Shown here: positions 52,253 to 63,930 of the stretch, piece by piece
Numbering within the stretch: position 1 is the first letter of the stretch
Layout: the number at the start of each line of letters is the position of its first letter
Assembly: GCF_032854445.1 (NCBI RefSeq)
Contig: NC_088299.1
Span: 7,166,324 to 7,230,323 of the forward strand
Source: Liolophura sinensis
Taxonomy: Eukaryota > Mollusca > Polyplacophora > Chitonida > Chitonidae
Reading direction: 5' to 3'
Length of the DNA stretch: 64,000 nucleotides
Program-made: the position numbers and the translations under genes
The notes under the pieces: model-generated
What the model saw: only the letters and a program-made list of their open reading frames with translations
The model's database searches: none
Told to the model about the DNA's origin: nothing

Positions 52253-55200
52253 TAAATTGGTGTGGCCTATTGTCACGCTGTCTAAAGTTTGGCTTATGGT
52301 TATTGGCCTCCTACTGGTACCCAGGAAAGTCAGTCATTCTCTCATTTCATCACACCGGTTTTCCGGAGACTTAATGATTAAACAACTTTATGATTAAATA
52401 CTATATATATATATATATATAATGATTATATACATATGTATATTTTGTTAAAACAGTTCAGGCCTACGTGTACCCTTCTTCAACTATAAAACAGCTACTA
52501 GCTTATTGAATTCACATGAAATGTGTTGAGTAGGTCATATAAATCCGATTTGCCTTGCAGCCTGCCCACTTCATACGAATGCTGGTCATCTAGCATTATG
52601 TTTGAAATGGACTGATGGCAGTGCCATCATAATTTTGTTCATTAATGTATTTTAAGCGTTAAAAGCCCTTGAAAACATTCCTTGTCACGGGTGGAAACTG
52701 TTAATTTTGTGTGATAATCTAGTCGACAGCAAACATTGGTGACAACCTGAACATTGTTTCTACCCAAGTTTATTACACCTGCTTTGAATCTATGCAAGCG
52801 TATATGTTTTATAACTAGTTATGATTCTGAAATAGACTTCTATGCATTATTACAAGAGTGCAATAGTCTTTTTTTTTTAGATTTTAACTGTGTAACAGTG
52901 ACCAATCAGTTTGTCATGCTTGAATTTTGATAATTGTATATTGTGCATTGGAATTGGCATTGGAATTGATAAAGGTTTTTAATGTGTTTTTCTTTTGTTA
53001 AGCAAATTTTTTTATCAGTGTCAAAAAAAGCGGTGGCATTTTATGGGGAAATAATGACCCTTCATAACTATGACAAGAGGCAGTGTAACTGAGATTAAAA
53101 GTGCGTAGAACATAATAGTTTGTCCAACCATGAGAATGTCCATTCATTGAGAATTTTACGTGTTTTTGCGACTATTGCTTGTAATTGTGTAAGCAGATTC
53201 TTAATGTGTTTTCTGTAATGTTTCGAAACGTCTTTGTTTATCTGTTTGGAATAATACACTGCTAAAGAAATCTGTTTCGCGGTGTTCTCTTCATTTCGAT
53301 CCCAATTGACCTCCGGAGTGCACACCTTAGGATATGTTCCGTGAACAGTCATTTTATGCGATACACAAATGGTGCTACATTGATAAGATGCCGGATATTC
53401 GCCGGTTGTGTATGACCATTTGCCAAATAGTGGTTGCGTGTGACCATTTTGCCAAATACCGGTTACGTGTGACAGTTTACCAAATACCGGTTGCGTGTGA
53501 GCATTTACCAAATACCGGTTACGTTTGACCATTTGCCAAATACCGGTTGCGTGTGACCATTTCCCAAGTACCGGTTATGTGTGACCATTTACCAAATACC
53601 GGTTACGTGTGACCATTTGCCGTTCATGTACATGTATCACACCGTCCTCTATAGCTCTTGTCTTTTGTATTGAATTATATAACTCAATAAATTATACAAA
53701 AAAAGATAATAATAAAGAAGTGCTGAACCCACCAGCTCTAAATTTGCATGCAAACATTTGAAAATGTCGTATATTTGACGTATCTGAAACTTACGGATTT
53801 TTCTGGCTGCCTGTCGGTCTTATGAATTCTAATGAATGCCCTTGTCTCTGAATGTTCAAAGAACACTCTGTCTCGTACCATTCGCTTTAACCGTCACTGA
53901 CGACATACAGGTCAGCTAAAGCAGGGCATACTATCTGACGATTTTAATGCGATATTTGGCATGTTAATAACGGGATCGGGAAACCAACATTTTATTTGAA
54001 ATGTATTTTCTACAAAATGGCATGGTTATGCTGATGCCCAGCAAATGGGCATTTTTAACTGAAAAATAATAGGGAAAAAGCGCGACATGCCGTGCTGTGT
54101 TGAATGTTGTTATCTGTGGCGGTGCAGCCAGAAAATCTAGACTTCACCACAGACGTTCGTACACCGGGCGTTCAATAATCACAATGCTAATTTCCAAAAT
54201 AAACAAAAACAAAAAAAACGTTCAACTCAAAGTACCAAAGAACTAAGAAAGTACATAAATTGACCTATGTGTAGAAACAGACGTTCGTCTTAAACCAAAA
54301 TGGACGTTCCAGGTAAATAATCGCTAGGCCAATTCCCAAGACAAGGTTCAACACAAACCACCACACTTTGATGATTGCTTTCGAATATGGACAATTTGTT
54401 GAGATTCCGTGACAGAAATCTACCGTATCACTGGTGGACATTTTAAGGCAACTTCTATGTGTATGTCAAATCTCCTAACTGTAAAACCGTATTCTCACTA
54501 GAAATGAGCTCATTGGTCAACGGCTGATCGGCGTCAGCAAAGTGACGTTAGTGTACTGGGCCCGCTTTCATACAGATATAGTAGCTATAATCTGTTGTAA
54601 ACCAAACAATTGACGTCACAATGGATTGTAAAAATAAGTAACCTCACTTACACAAATTAAGGCATGGTAAAGTGATTGTAATTTTCCAGAGTTACGATGG
54701 CAATCCTACGCCAAATTTAACTCGTACATAACGGTAGTCTGTATAAATAGAATGTACTTAGATACGTACTGCATAGAGAGTAAGACCAGAGCAGCGACGA
54801 CAAATGTGACAGCTGGCAAATGGTCACACATAACCGGTAAAAGACGGCTTCTTGCCATTTTACCTCTGTTAAAGTTTTATTCCAACTTTTCATGAAAATG
54901 CTTAAACAGTAGCAAATTAGCCCTCCCCCCCCCCCCGCCCCTTGCACCATGGCTTAAACAGAATTAAGGGAAAAAATATGCAGTGATGTTAATTATACAA
55001 CTTATTAGAGGTCACACGTGTAGAGTTACTCAAAATGATGTGTTGTCATCACACAAAAAGCACCAGTCACTAACTCTTCTTGCCTTCATTTTCAAAAACG
55101 TTCTGCATAATAATAATTCAGAAGCTAACAACAACAACACGGGAAATAATTCTGGTAACATATTTTTGAGAGAATTAAATTGTACATCGTTGCAAACCGA

Positions 55201-55480
55201 GTCGAAAATTAGTCTACCTAAGGCGTGCAATTGGGGAAATTGTAAATATTTACAACTGGGTCGACCCGACTGTAATTTTTGATTGTAAGCTGGACTGTCG
55301 TGGCTTGCAATCCCTTAGTGCACTAGTGTACGTATTGTGACTTAAGACTACGATCGCGATCTTTGTGCAAGCGGCCCCTGAAAGTGCAGCCAATGCCCTG
55401 TCATAGCCGTGGACTAGGAAATACAAGTGTATCACTACAATTAAGAACGGTGTGATATTTGTAGCTAATAACAGACCACT
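52253..55480. other. Gene-poor region
   Basis: No gene is supported. It contains a short (AT)n run at 52405-52422, the 28-bp array at 53390-53625, a segment at 54740-54845 that is inverted relative to about 60255-60345, and a poly-C tract at about 54925-54940. The rest looks unique. Confidence 0.55.
53390..53625. repeat. Tandem array of about 28-30 bp, about 8 units
   Basis: Units read TACCGGTTGCGTGTGACCAT then TTGCCAAA, with small changes (TTACGTGTGAC, TTTACC). The same unit occurs singly in inverted orientation at about 54810-54840 and directly at about 60252-60275. Confidence 0.9.
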
Positions 55481-55502
55481 TTTTACGTCCAAAGTTCAAG
55501 GG

Positions 55503-55508
55503 TTTATT
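55503..55508 (-). terminator. Candidate polyadenylation signal of the secreted-peptide gene
   Basis: AATAAA on the minus strand, about 220 bases beyond the TAA stop of the small peptide gene. It gives a 3' UTR of plausible length. Confidence 0.55.
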
Positions 55509-55724
55509 GCATCATGCAATCGTAGTGTGCACAGTGTCTTTGATTCTTTGATAAGAATCCAAGCCCTCCACATCCAGTTTACATTTGAGTTTCATATCCG
55601 AAGATAGGCATAGTCCAAAAAAACATTTTACAGATGTAATTGTGTTTCATTCATGCTGAATACCACAAAACTTATGCTCTTTCTGATTCTTCTTGTCGAT
55701 GAGCTGATTGACAGGTGAAATAAA

Positions 55725-56732
55725 TTAGCCCCGACAAAGTGCCTGGCATAGTGATGAGCTAATATATCCATCTCTGCACATGATGCATGCTCCGTTTGAA
55801 AAACCATCTCCGTCAGCATCATCAGGTGGAATCTTTAAGAAGACTTTCCGATCCGCTGTAATAATAGACATAAACATAATTTGATAGAACAGTGTAATTA
55901 GCTGAGTTTGTATCACTTCACAAAGAATACTTATATGGCTGTACACACGGCTTTGCCTTCGTACATTTGCCTTTATGACGTTTGTACCTTTTGTAATTCA
56001 TACCGCTTCAACTCATAAATTCTAAGGCAAAGTACAATGGCTGTCTGGAGAACGAATGCTCTTGTTCCCAAGACCGACAACCAAACCAAGATATTGCAGT
56101 ACAAACAGTCGGTGGTAAGTTTACAGGAAGTCCTTTCGTCGTCTTACTACGTACAGAGAAATGTTTATCCCTGGTAAATGACAACCTCACTGTTATCTCT
56201 GACAACACATGTTTCTATGTTTCGTCTTTTTCATAAACCATGAAATCCACGAAGATGAGGTTTTAAACTTTTTATTTGTCTTACGGAATTAAGGTACCTA
56301 AAAAATCTAGAAAAATATTTTTAGATTTTATACGGCTTTACCTTCAGAGACATAGTTTTCCCAAATGTGGCCATTTCTTTTAAGTAAACAACATATTTGT
56401 GGCATTTTTAACACTGTACAGTATATTTAACAGGTCTTCACTCCATGGGCTATCAATGCAATCGAACGAATAGATGAAGAAAATACATAATAAATATAAA
56501 AGTAGAAAGGCATTTTACCCTAATTAATTTGTGATTAACGACGCACTTAATTTATCACTCAGATTTATTCATAAAATTTTAGGGGGTTCTACACCAAATT
56601 ATCGTAGCCAAAACCATAAAACGTATGCATTAACTTACGTAGATCAACAGCCTCGTCCTCTGCTGTTACCTCGGTGGGTCTGGCCAGGAAGATGACAGCT
56701 CCAGTAATGAGAGCGAGGGAGATCAGCGACAT
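55725..56732 (-). CDS. Small secreted four-cysteine peptide precursor, two exons
   Basis: Exon 1 is 56732-56639 and exon 2 is 55855-55725. The GT-AG intron (56638-55856) is in phase 1 and the spliced frame codes for 74 residues ending in TAA. Residues 1 to about 24 form a strong signal peptide (MSLISLALITGAVIF onward). An acidic linker follows (EDEAVDL, then DDADGDG) and a C-terminal module CIMCRDGYISSSLCQALC with spacing C-x2-C-x9-C-x3-C, ending RG, so C-terminal amidation is possible. Signal peptide and mature part lie on separate exons, as in many venom, defence or signalling peptides. I do not recognise the family and infer no activity. The start was chosen for its CACAAAATG context and signal sequence; an in-frame ATG at 56822 would add 30 residues that do not resemble a signal peptide. 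Confidence 0.7.
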
Positions 56733-56853
56733 TTTGTGATCGGCTACCATTGCGATAAGGTGAAATCTAGGCTGGTAACAGATAACACCTGTCTTAAGTA
56801 GTGGCCACGAATAACAGAGCATTCATCTCCTATACCAGCTGTTAGTTGTTTCG

Positions 56854-56862
56854 TTATTTATA
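56854..56862 (-). promoter_or_regulatory. Second TATA-like box of the secreted-peptide gene
   Basis: TATAAATAA on the minus strand, about 120 bases before the chosen start codon. Transcription from here would begin around 56828 and give a 5' UTR of about 95 bases. Confidence 0.4.
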
Positions 56863-56922
56863 GTTAGTGCACCTTTTGCAATCATGATTCAGTGCTGAGC
56901 GGCATACGTAAGTGGGTCTGCT

Positions 56923-56933
56923 CTTTATATAAC
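56923..56933 (-). promoter_or_regulatory. TATA box candidate of the secreted-peptide gene
   Basis: GTTATATAAAG on the minus strand, a near-perfect TATA box about 190 bases before the start codon. An alternative to the box at 56854. Confidence 0.5.
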
Positions 56934-57737
56934 TGCAGATCATGCAATTGACATTGACTTAAAAAAAATCAAGTAATGTAACAAGATAAATTAGGCAACG
57001 AAGCTTAGTTCACCAAATCAGTGCCACAAAAACAACAATAATTCGTCACATTGGAGAGAAGCTTGCATTATTTTAACGGCAGAAATACATTTGTCTCAAC
57101 CATTAGGCCTACGTTTTCATGAACTGGTAAGATTAAGCAATGATGACAAAGAGGTCTTTCAGTGATAAAGTGATATGGATCAGTGGCACTGACGTGTCGT
57201 CTTTTTTGGTCTTTTTCTTGTTTACTGCATTGTTCATAAAGGGCCTGGTGTGGTAAGGCGGGGAATCTATCCCAGTGCACATCAAGAAGCTAAACAGGAT
57301 TTAGCTGTGACTGACAGCTGGTGAAGGGCACTTCTTTTTTCATTTCTGTTTTACTCCTTTGACAAATGGGATGGGACTTATATAGCTGTAAGCATGCGCT
57401 GATGCTACATGTTCCTTTAGGCATAATTTAAGTATTATCGATTCTAAATCTTGATAATACTTATTTATTACAAGTTGGTCAACATCTTTATCACACAAAA
57501 GCAAGTTTCTAAACAAAGAAAAATAGAACCAGTATGATTCTAACTGTACTATGAAGGATTCCTCAAAGACTTAGGAAGAAATACGGATGTTAAGTTGCCA
57601 AAATTTAAAAAAAACTGTTTCAGTGAAAATATTTTTCTGGTTAACGTTGATCTTCATACAGTAAATTGAAACACGGAGCCTCATTTGACCCAGAAACTGA
57701 CCAATTTGTACAGGAGGGCATTTTTGGTGGGGTTAGC

Positions 57738-57832
57738 TGTCGTTGTGAGTTCAAGTCCAGCTCACGATGGCTTCCTCTCAGGCCATACGTGGGAAGGTCT
57801 GCAGTAACCTGCCGATGGTCATGGGTTTCGTG
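57738..57832 (+). mobile_element. SINE fragment (B-box side)
   Basis: Contains GTGAGTTCAAGTCCAGCTCA, TGGCTTCCTCTCAGGCCATA and GATGGTCATGGGTTTCGTG. The 3' half is missing. Confidence 0.8.
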
Positions 57833-57979
57833 AACCAAACTTCGCCGATTATGTGGGGCACAGATACTTCTTATTACATTGACTTATCACATTTCACTTT
57901 GTCGTGGCAACTGATATGATCGCGATTAACCAGTTTTGCGTGCATTGATTTTCGCTTGTCTCGATTTAACAATTGCATG

Positions 57980-57980
<1 letters not shown>

Positions 57981-58058
<78 letters not shown>
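57981..58058. repeat. (AT)n microsatellite
   Basis: About 38 AT units without interruption, the kind of run that varies between individuals and is prone to assembly length error. Confidence 0.98.
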
Positions 58059-58061
<3 letters not shown>

Positions 58062-58254
58062 TTATCATATTTTGATAAAATTTGGTGTACAGGTTCATTT
58101 TATGATATTTCAGAAAAATTTGAAAGCCAGTCGGCTTCGTACCTAAGTTCTGTATATTTAACGATTTTGGAAAAGATGATTAATCATTGGTCCCCGTGCA
58201 ATAACGGCATGATTGATTCAAGATTTTGATCAAATTTTGCATGCAGATTCATTT

Positions 58255-58640
58255 AGTACCTCCTCAGATATTTGACGTGGCTCCTCGGATATTTAACGTA
58301 GCTTCTCAGATATTTCACGTAGCTCCTCAGATATTTCACATAGCTCCTTAAATATTTCACATAGCTCGTCAGATATTTCACATATCTCCTCAGATATTTC
58401 ACGTAGCTCCTCAGATATTTCACATAGCTCCTCACATATTTCTCGTAGCTCCTCAGATATTTCACGTAGCCCCTCAGATATTTCACATAGCTCCTCACAT
58501 ATTTCACGTAGCTCCTCAGATATTTCACATAGCTCCTCAGACATTTCACATAGCTCCTCAGATATTTCGCGTAGCTCCACACATATTTCACGTAGCTCCT
58601 CACATATTTTACGTAGATCCTCACATATTTCACATAGAAT
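58255..58640. repeat. 21-bp minisatellite, about 18 units
   Basis: Unit CAGATATTTCACGTAGCTCC plus T, with changes limited to a few positions. The period is a multiple of three, so two minus-strand frames stay open (heptad-like EEL-CEIS and YLRSYVK repeats). No start context, splice site or flanking coding sequence suggests expression. Confidence 0.95.
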
Positions 58641-59744
58641 ATAAATCATCCAAGTTTGGTCCTGGACAGTCTTGGTAAAACCTTGACCGATACTTGAAAG
58701 TGCTACTTTTGTGAAAATGCTGTTATGACTAATTCACTTATAACTTACTGATGACATTTGAGTTTTAAAATACAAGTAAATATATGATATAACGAAAATT
58801 TAATTTAATTCAGATCTTTTTTCTGCACGCCAAGGGTTTATTTTATATACCGGTATTTTATTTTTATAAAATGCAGTAAAGTTTTACCAGTGCGCATACT
58901 ACAGGAGGCCCGCGATCGTCAGTTGAGAAAGGAAGCTACCGGTCAATACTTAGATTTCGCCAGCTTACATTTATCTTCCAAACGAGATGGAATTACTTAG
59001 TGAGGATTATGCTTTTAAAAATAGTTTTTACGACCGTTGTTATATGCGGTGTTGTATAGGGCTATCGTAGCATAACTTACGTCTGTCATTCTTATACTGT
59101 GTAGTTTTTTGGCTCGTCTGTTGCTGGCTTCCACGGCTGTCTATATGGCTAACTAACTAAAATGTTTACTGGTAATGTCATTAAGTTTGAACTAGTTTTG
59201 CTCTAAATCTCTCTTTTGACAAAAACACTAAAAAACAGCATTAAATTTTACAAAATCAAGTTTTTAATCTACTTGCTATGAAAAGCATATGCCAATCTTT
59301 CACTTTTTGGTGACGGTAATTTTTGGTAATTTCGCTGAACTTGTAGGGTAATATAGGGCAATGTACCAGTGACTGTTACACTCCAGGAACAGCACCCTAT
59401 TAGCACTTCCGTTTATCGGGAATGTAATTCTGGGTATTTTAGGGTGTAAAGTCTTTTTTCGTTGCCAGCCTGCCATTTTGGTGTACAGGTGCATGGTTGC
59501 TATCAAAATGATGGAAATTGTCTAAGCTTTTGGTAGATATGAGTTTTAATGAAGAAAGTTTGAAATTCTGGGTCAGAGGACACAAGGAGACAGGTGGTGA
59601 TGAGGCTGCGAGTAACGTTCTCTTGTCGCTGCCCGACACCCCTCCCAGCTGCCGGCATAGAAAGGCCCAGATTTTGACGGTCAGCGTATGTGAAGATATC
59701 AAGATTTTTATGGCTTCTTCTCACAGGCTGGGTCAGGTATGGCA

Positions 59745-59812
59745 GGGATTTCCTGCCACCACAATGCTGGCCACCGTCGTATAAGTGAAACACCAATTAA
59801 ATAAATAAATTA
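59745..59812 (+). mobile_element. SINE 3' fragment with core deletion
   Basis: CCACCACAATGCTGGCCACC and GTCGTATAAGTGAAACACCA then AATTAAATAAATAAAT. The usual ATATTCTTGAGTACGGCG segment is missing between GTGAAA and ACACC, a precise internal deletion. Confidence 0.8.
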
Positions 59813-60001
59813 CAATTCACGCGTGGCTTTGATTTAAGGGAAGCACTTAGCATATATGTCCATTATATGTTCTGACTGCCCTGTATAACCACAGCTAAAT
59901 TGTTAATTCACAAACCAGTCTGGATGGTTCATGAACGGCTAGAGTTAGAAAGATCTGACTTTATAATTTTACCTAACACGCCTTGTCTTATCTATTTCCT
60001 G

Positions 60002-60003
<2 letters not shown>

Positions 60004-60089
<86 letters not shown>
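60004..60089. repeat. (AT)n microsatellite
   Basis: About 43 uninterrupted AT units. It produces a spurious YIYIYI open frame. Confidence 0.98.
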
Positions 60090-60095
<6 letters not shown>

Positions 60096-60634
60096 TCTTT
60101 CCCACGTACATCAGCAAATGTCATGACAGGGGGATGTGCCGTTTTTGTTCACGAATATATATTCCCATTAAACTGGTAACATGACATCCGGTATGTCTTT
60201 TTAAGTCATGGTGTAAATTGTTACTACCCATGTAATTACAATAGGGGATATTTCACCGGTGTGACCATTTACCCGCTCTCACGCTGTCGTCGCTGCTCTG
60301 GTTTTACTCTCTATGCTGGACGTCTTTAATTATATTCTAGTCGTTTCTAATTTAAAACGAAAATAAGAATATGACCTAAATGTATTATACATGCATAGGT
60401 AGCCCGGTGCATACTAATTCCTTTGATATGAGATCGTTTGGCGTTAATCTAATGTACAGCAACAAAAACACAAATCTACCGCGCACACATTCCAGACATA
60501 CCTGAGGAATCAGGTAGAAAATGTGTCCCTTGTTCAGTTATATCCCACTGTAATCGTACAATCACTACTAGTCTTCGATGGTGATTGTCTTCAAATTAGG
60601 GCAGTGTGTTAGGATCATCTGACGGAAATCTACC

Positions 60635-61385
60635 GTGTTAAGCTCCGCATACATGATCGTTTAGGACACGACTAAACTCAACTCGAGTGGTCGTAGGGAG
60701 TTCGGCATACATGAGAGCTTAGGGCGCGACTCAACTCAAGTGGTTGTTGGGAGCTCGGCATTCATGAGAGCTTAGGAGAAGACTAAACTCAACTCAAGTG
60801 GTCGCAGAGAGCTCGGCATACATGAGATCTTAGGACGCGACTCAACTCATCTGGTCGCAGAGAGTTTGGCATACACGAGAGCTAAGATTGCGACTCAACT
60901 CAAGTGGTTGTTGGGAGCTCGGCATGCATGGAAATCTGTCGTGTTAAGCTCCGCATATATGATCGGTTAGGACACGACTAAACTCAACTCAAGTGGTCGC
61001 AGAGAGCTCGGCATACATGAGATCTTAGATCGCGACTCAACTCATCTGGTCGCAGGGAGTTTGGCATACACGAGAGTAAGGACTCGACTCAACTCAAGTG
61101 GTTGTTGGGGGCTCGACATGCATGCAAATCTGTTGTGTTAAGCTCCGCATATATGATCGGTTAGGACACAACTAAACTCAACTCAAGTGGTCGCTTAGGA
61201 CGCCACTCAACTCAAGTGGTTGTTGGGAGCTCGGCATTCATGATAGCTTAGGACGCAACTAAACTCAACTCATCTGGTCGCAGTGAGCTTGGCATACACG
61301 AGAGCTTTGGACACGACTCAACTCAACTCAACTGGTCGTAGAAAGCTTGGCATACAGGAGCGCAAAGGACCCGACGCAACACTGT
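60635..61385. repeat. Minisatellite of about 52-59 bp, about 13 units
   Basis: Units combine ACTCAACTCAAGTGGTCG, AGAGCTCGGCATACATGAGA and CTTAGGACGCGACT. A longer sub-block with GTTAAGCTCCGCATA and GATCGGTTAGGACAC recurs at about 60640, 60940 and 61135, giving a higher-order period near 200-300 bases. Confidence 0.9.
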
Positions 61386-61459
61386 ACCGTCGCTTTATCA
61401 ACTCACATCCACAGGAATACAAATTTTAAACTTGCCAAAATATGGCAAAACTGATCACG

Positions 61460-61568
61460 TTATAAGGTTTTACATATGAAGACAAACGTATGTTTTACAT
61501 ATGAAGACAAACGTATGTTTTACATATGAAGACAAACGTATGTTTTACATATGAAGACAAACGTTAAC
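61460..61568. repeat. 26-bp tandem repeat, four units
   Basis: GTTTTACATATGAAGACAAA followed by CGTAT, repeated four times with almost no change, hence recent. Confidence 0.95.
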
Positions 61569-62514
61569 CACGACGAAAATTTGACAGTAAGCGGAAAAAC
61601 ATACGTTAAAGTTTCAGCAAAAATATTTTCAATGTTAACGTCAATTTTCATATAGTAAATTAAAAACACAGTGCCCTATTTCAACCAGATTGACTGGGAG
61701 AGCAATTCTGACGGTTGAGTATTGTTCAAGCATCTCTATGACCTTGAAACATTTAGGGTCGCTTCGATCAAGTTTTGTACTTCTCTTTGGAAAAGTACAG
61801 AATCGTGCTTTGGTTTTGAATTTAGCACTTTCTTATCACATCTTATACTCTTTCCGATTCCCCTCCTTACTGTACCATGTCATTTAAAAGTCGCAGCAAT
61901 TTTTTTCTAAATTTTCGAATGAAAAGAACAAAAGTTGATTGAAGAACGTTATATGGCTATATGGCTATATAAGCGAAACATTCTTGAATATTGCGTGAAG
62001 TAGCCGTCAGCCATGGTAACAATTTGAATTCTTCACCAGAGGCGGGTATGACCTATGGTAAAAAGGCGTCGTGGACCTATAACTGTATTTAGATTTTCAG
62101 CGCTGTTGCCGTGTACATACACTGCAGCACTCATCCACTATACACTTACTAAGGAAAGAATAAATTATTCCAGCATTTGCAATTATGATTTAATGCTTTA
62201 CGAGGCTGAGCAAAAAAAATGCAAGTAACGTAACAAAATAGATTCAGTAATAAAGTATATACAGTTCACGGGTTCAATGCCACAAAACCCCTTATTTATC
62301 AGATTGAATAACTTTTTGTAATCTTTAAATGAGACCAGTTTTATAGTGTTATCACTGTAGTCACGCTTGTGAGCGAAGAAATCCGGACAGATCCCGAAGG
62401 ATACCACCGCACCTCGGTAGTGCCTGACAAACGTATTAACTTATGTTTTTTTCCGTTAAAGTTTTTTAGGAAAATAATTGACAGCTAGGGCCTCCAACAC
62501 CTTCCGAGAGGTGT

Positions 62515-62600
62515 CATGAAAACCTTCGGCTCAGGAGCATCTCATCACTGCGGCCGCTGTAAGTTCTAGCCCTGCTTATGCTGTCTTTCTCTCCAGCAAC
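62515..62600 (+). mobile_element. Degenerate SINE head
   Basis: GGCTCAGGAGCATCTCATCA, CTGCGGCCGCTGTAAGTTC and CTTATGCTGTCTTTCTCTCC follow the order of the SINE head and body (GGCTCAG, CACCAATGCGGTCGCTG, CATGCTGGCTTCCTCTCC). The tail is not recognisable. Confidence 0.45.
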
Positions 62601-63221
62601 GTGCGAATATTTTGTATCAGTATAATGAAGAAAACGCAAATGTGAAGAAGTACATAGATACAATCTGCCTGGAGAAAGTATTGGTTGAAATGGCGTCATG
62701 CACATCTCACTCCTCGTTCCCACATAGCATTCGTAGTCAATTCATGTGTAACAGAGGCTTTTGTTTGGTCCACGTGCCGCTATATGCACTGTTACTATAC
62801 ATATTCTCCAGACAATGTGTTTAAACTGAAAAGTATTTGATTTGTTTTCGTATCATTACTTCGTATGTACATGTGGATTATTGTGGGAACCATTTGTATA
62901 TGATATACCATGTGTATATATATATAACTGAAGCCCAGCGAAATGAAAGATAAGAACGCAAAACCTGTGTCATGTGCGCTTGTAGACGAAAGACACAATG
63001 ATCAAGGGTTTACTTTTTCCTTGTGTATTTATACTCATCTACTGTACAGTGCGAAATTAAGACGGATTCAGCAGTCAGTCAAGCAGTCAACAGTAATGTT
63101 TGAAAGACGCAAAGATTGCTTTAGGCGAAAGAATGAAATCAGGATTGCTTGCTCATAAGTTGTCCAAAGTGCAGCCAGGAAAGCTGTCCACGCCTTGAAT
63201 ATATAATCGCTCAACGTAGAT

Positions 63222-63478
63222 TTATTTATTTATTTGATTGGTGTTTTACGCCGTGCTCGAGAATATTTCACTTATACGACAGCGGCCAGCATTATGGTGA
63301 GAGGAAACCGGGCATAGCCCGGAGGGAACCGACGACCATCCGCAGGTTGCTGAGAGACCTTCCCACGTGCGGCCGGAGATGAAGCCAGCAGGCGCTGGAC
63401 TTGAACTAACAGCCACCACATTGGTGAAAGCCTACTGTGTCATTACGCTGTGCTAGCGCGCAAATCAACTAAGCCCCC
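63222..63478 (-). mobile_element. Full-length SINE with 12-bp target-site duplication
   Basis: Minus-strand copy, with the tail (TTTATTTATTTATTTGATTG) at the left and the tRNA-like head (GCGCAAATCAACTAAGCCCC) at the right. The direct repeat CTCAACGTAGAT flanks it at 63210-63221 and 63479-63490. The A box is slightly damaged (TTAGTTGATTTG for TCAGTTGGTTAG). Confidence 0.93.
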
Positions 63479-63490
63479 CTCAACGTAGAT

Positions 63491-63930
63491 AGAACGTTAA
63501 CATAGACATTGGGTCATGTATTTTTGGTACATATTTGCAGGGATAGTAGATACATTTAGAAGGTCATGAGGCCAGATATGGAGAAACAGATGGTCTTCTG
63601 TGGTCTAATTTTAATATGTTTCAAGTTAAAACACTTTGTGTCTTCTGTGTCATTTCAAAGAACGGTTGTGTTTATACGTGTTGAAACTCTACTAGGAGAG
63701 AATGTGTTTCTTCGTGGAGGTAAGCCGTAAGTTGGTCTTGAAATTTTGAAGGGTTGCTCCATTGAATATTTATGGGTCACCGAGAATATGCTTCCTGTCA
63801 CACAACCGTAGACAGATTAATAGGTTTAGAAATGGCCTTTAAAGTTTCATTCCCATGTGTAGCTTGCCAGATATCCTTGGAAATTAACATCTGCGTTTAC
63901 ATAACATTGGTTCACTTGACATACCAAGGT
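63491..63930. other. Terminal non-coding stretch
   Basis: No gene or repeat is recognised between the last SINE and the terminal microsatellite. Confidence 0.5.

Larger units (their letters stand above)
56935..63220. other. Gene-poor, repeat-rich region
   Basis: No gene is supported. Besides the arrays and SINEs listed separately, about 57605-57700 resembles 61605-61700, and about 56850-57050 resembles 62150-62290. The plus-strand frame at 59518-59784 begins with a plausible hydrophilic sequence but runs into a SINE and has no recognised domain. Confidence 0.5.

Noticed and set aside
55628-55822. Alternative minus-strand frame overlapping exon 2 of the peptide gene
   Set aside because: Shadow frame; the spliced frame with signal peptide and cysteines is better supported.
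58253-58649. Two long minus-strand open frames encoding heptad repeats
   Set aside because: Produced by a 21-bp minisatellite; no start context, splice sites or flanking coding sequence.
59518-59784. Plus-strand 88-codon frame with a plausible hydrophilic start
   Set aside because: Its 3' part is SINE sequence and no splice donor or homologous domain could be supported.
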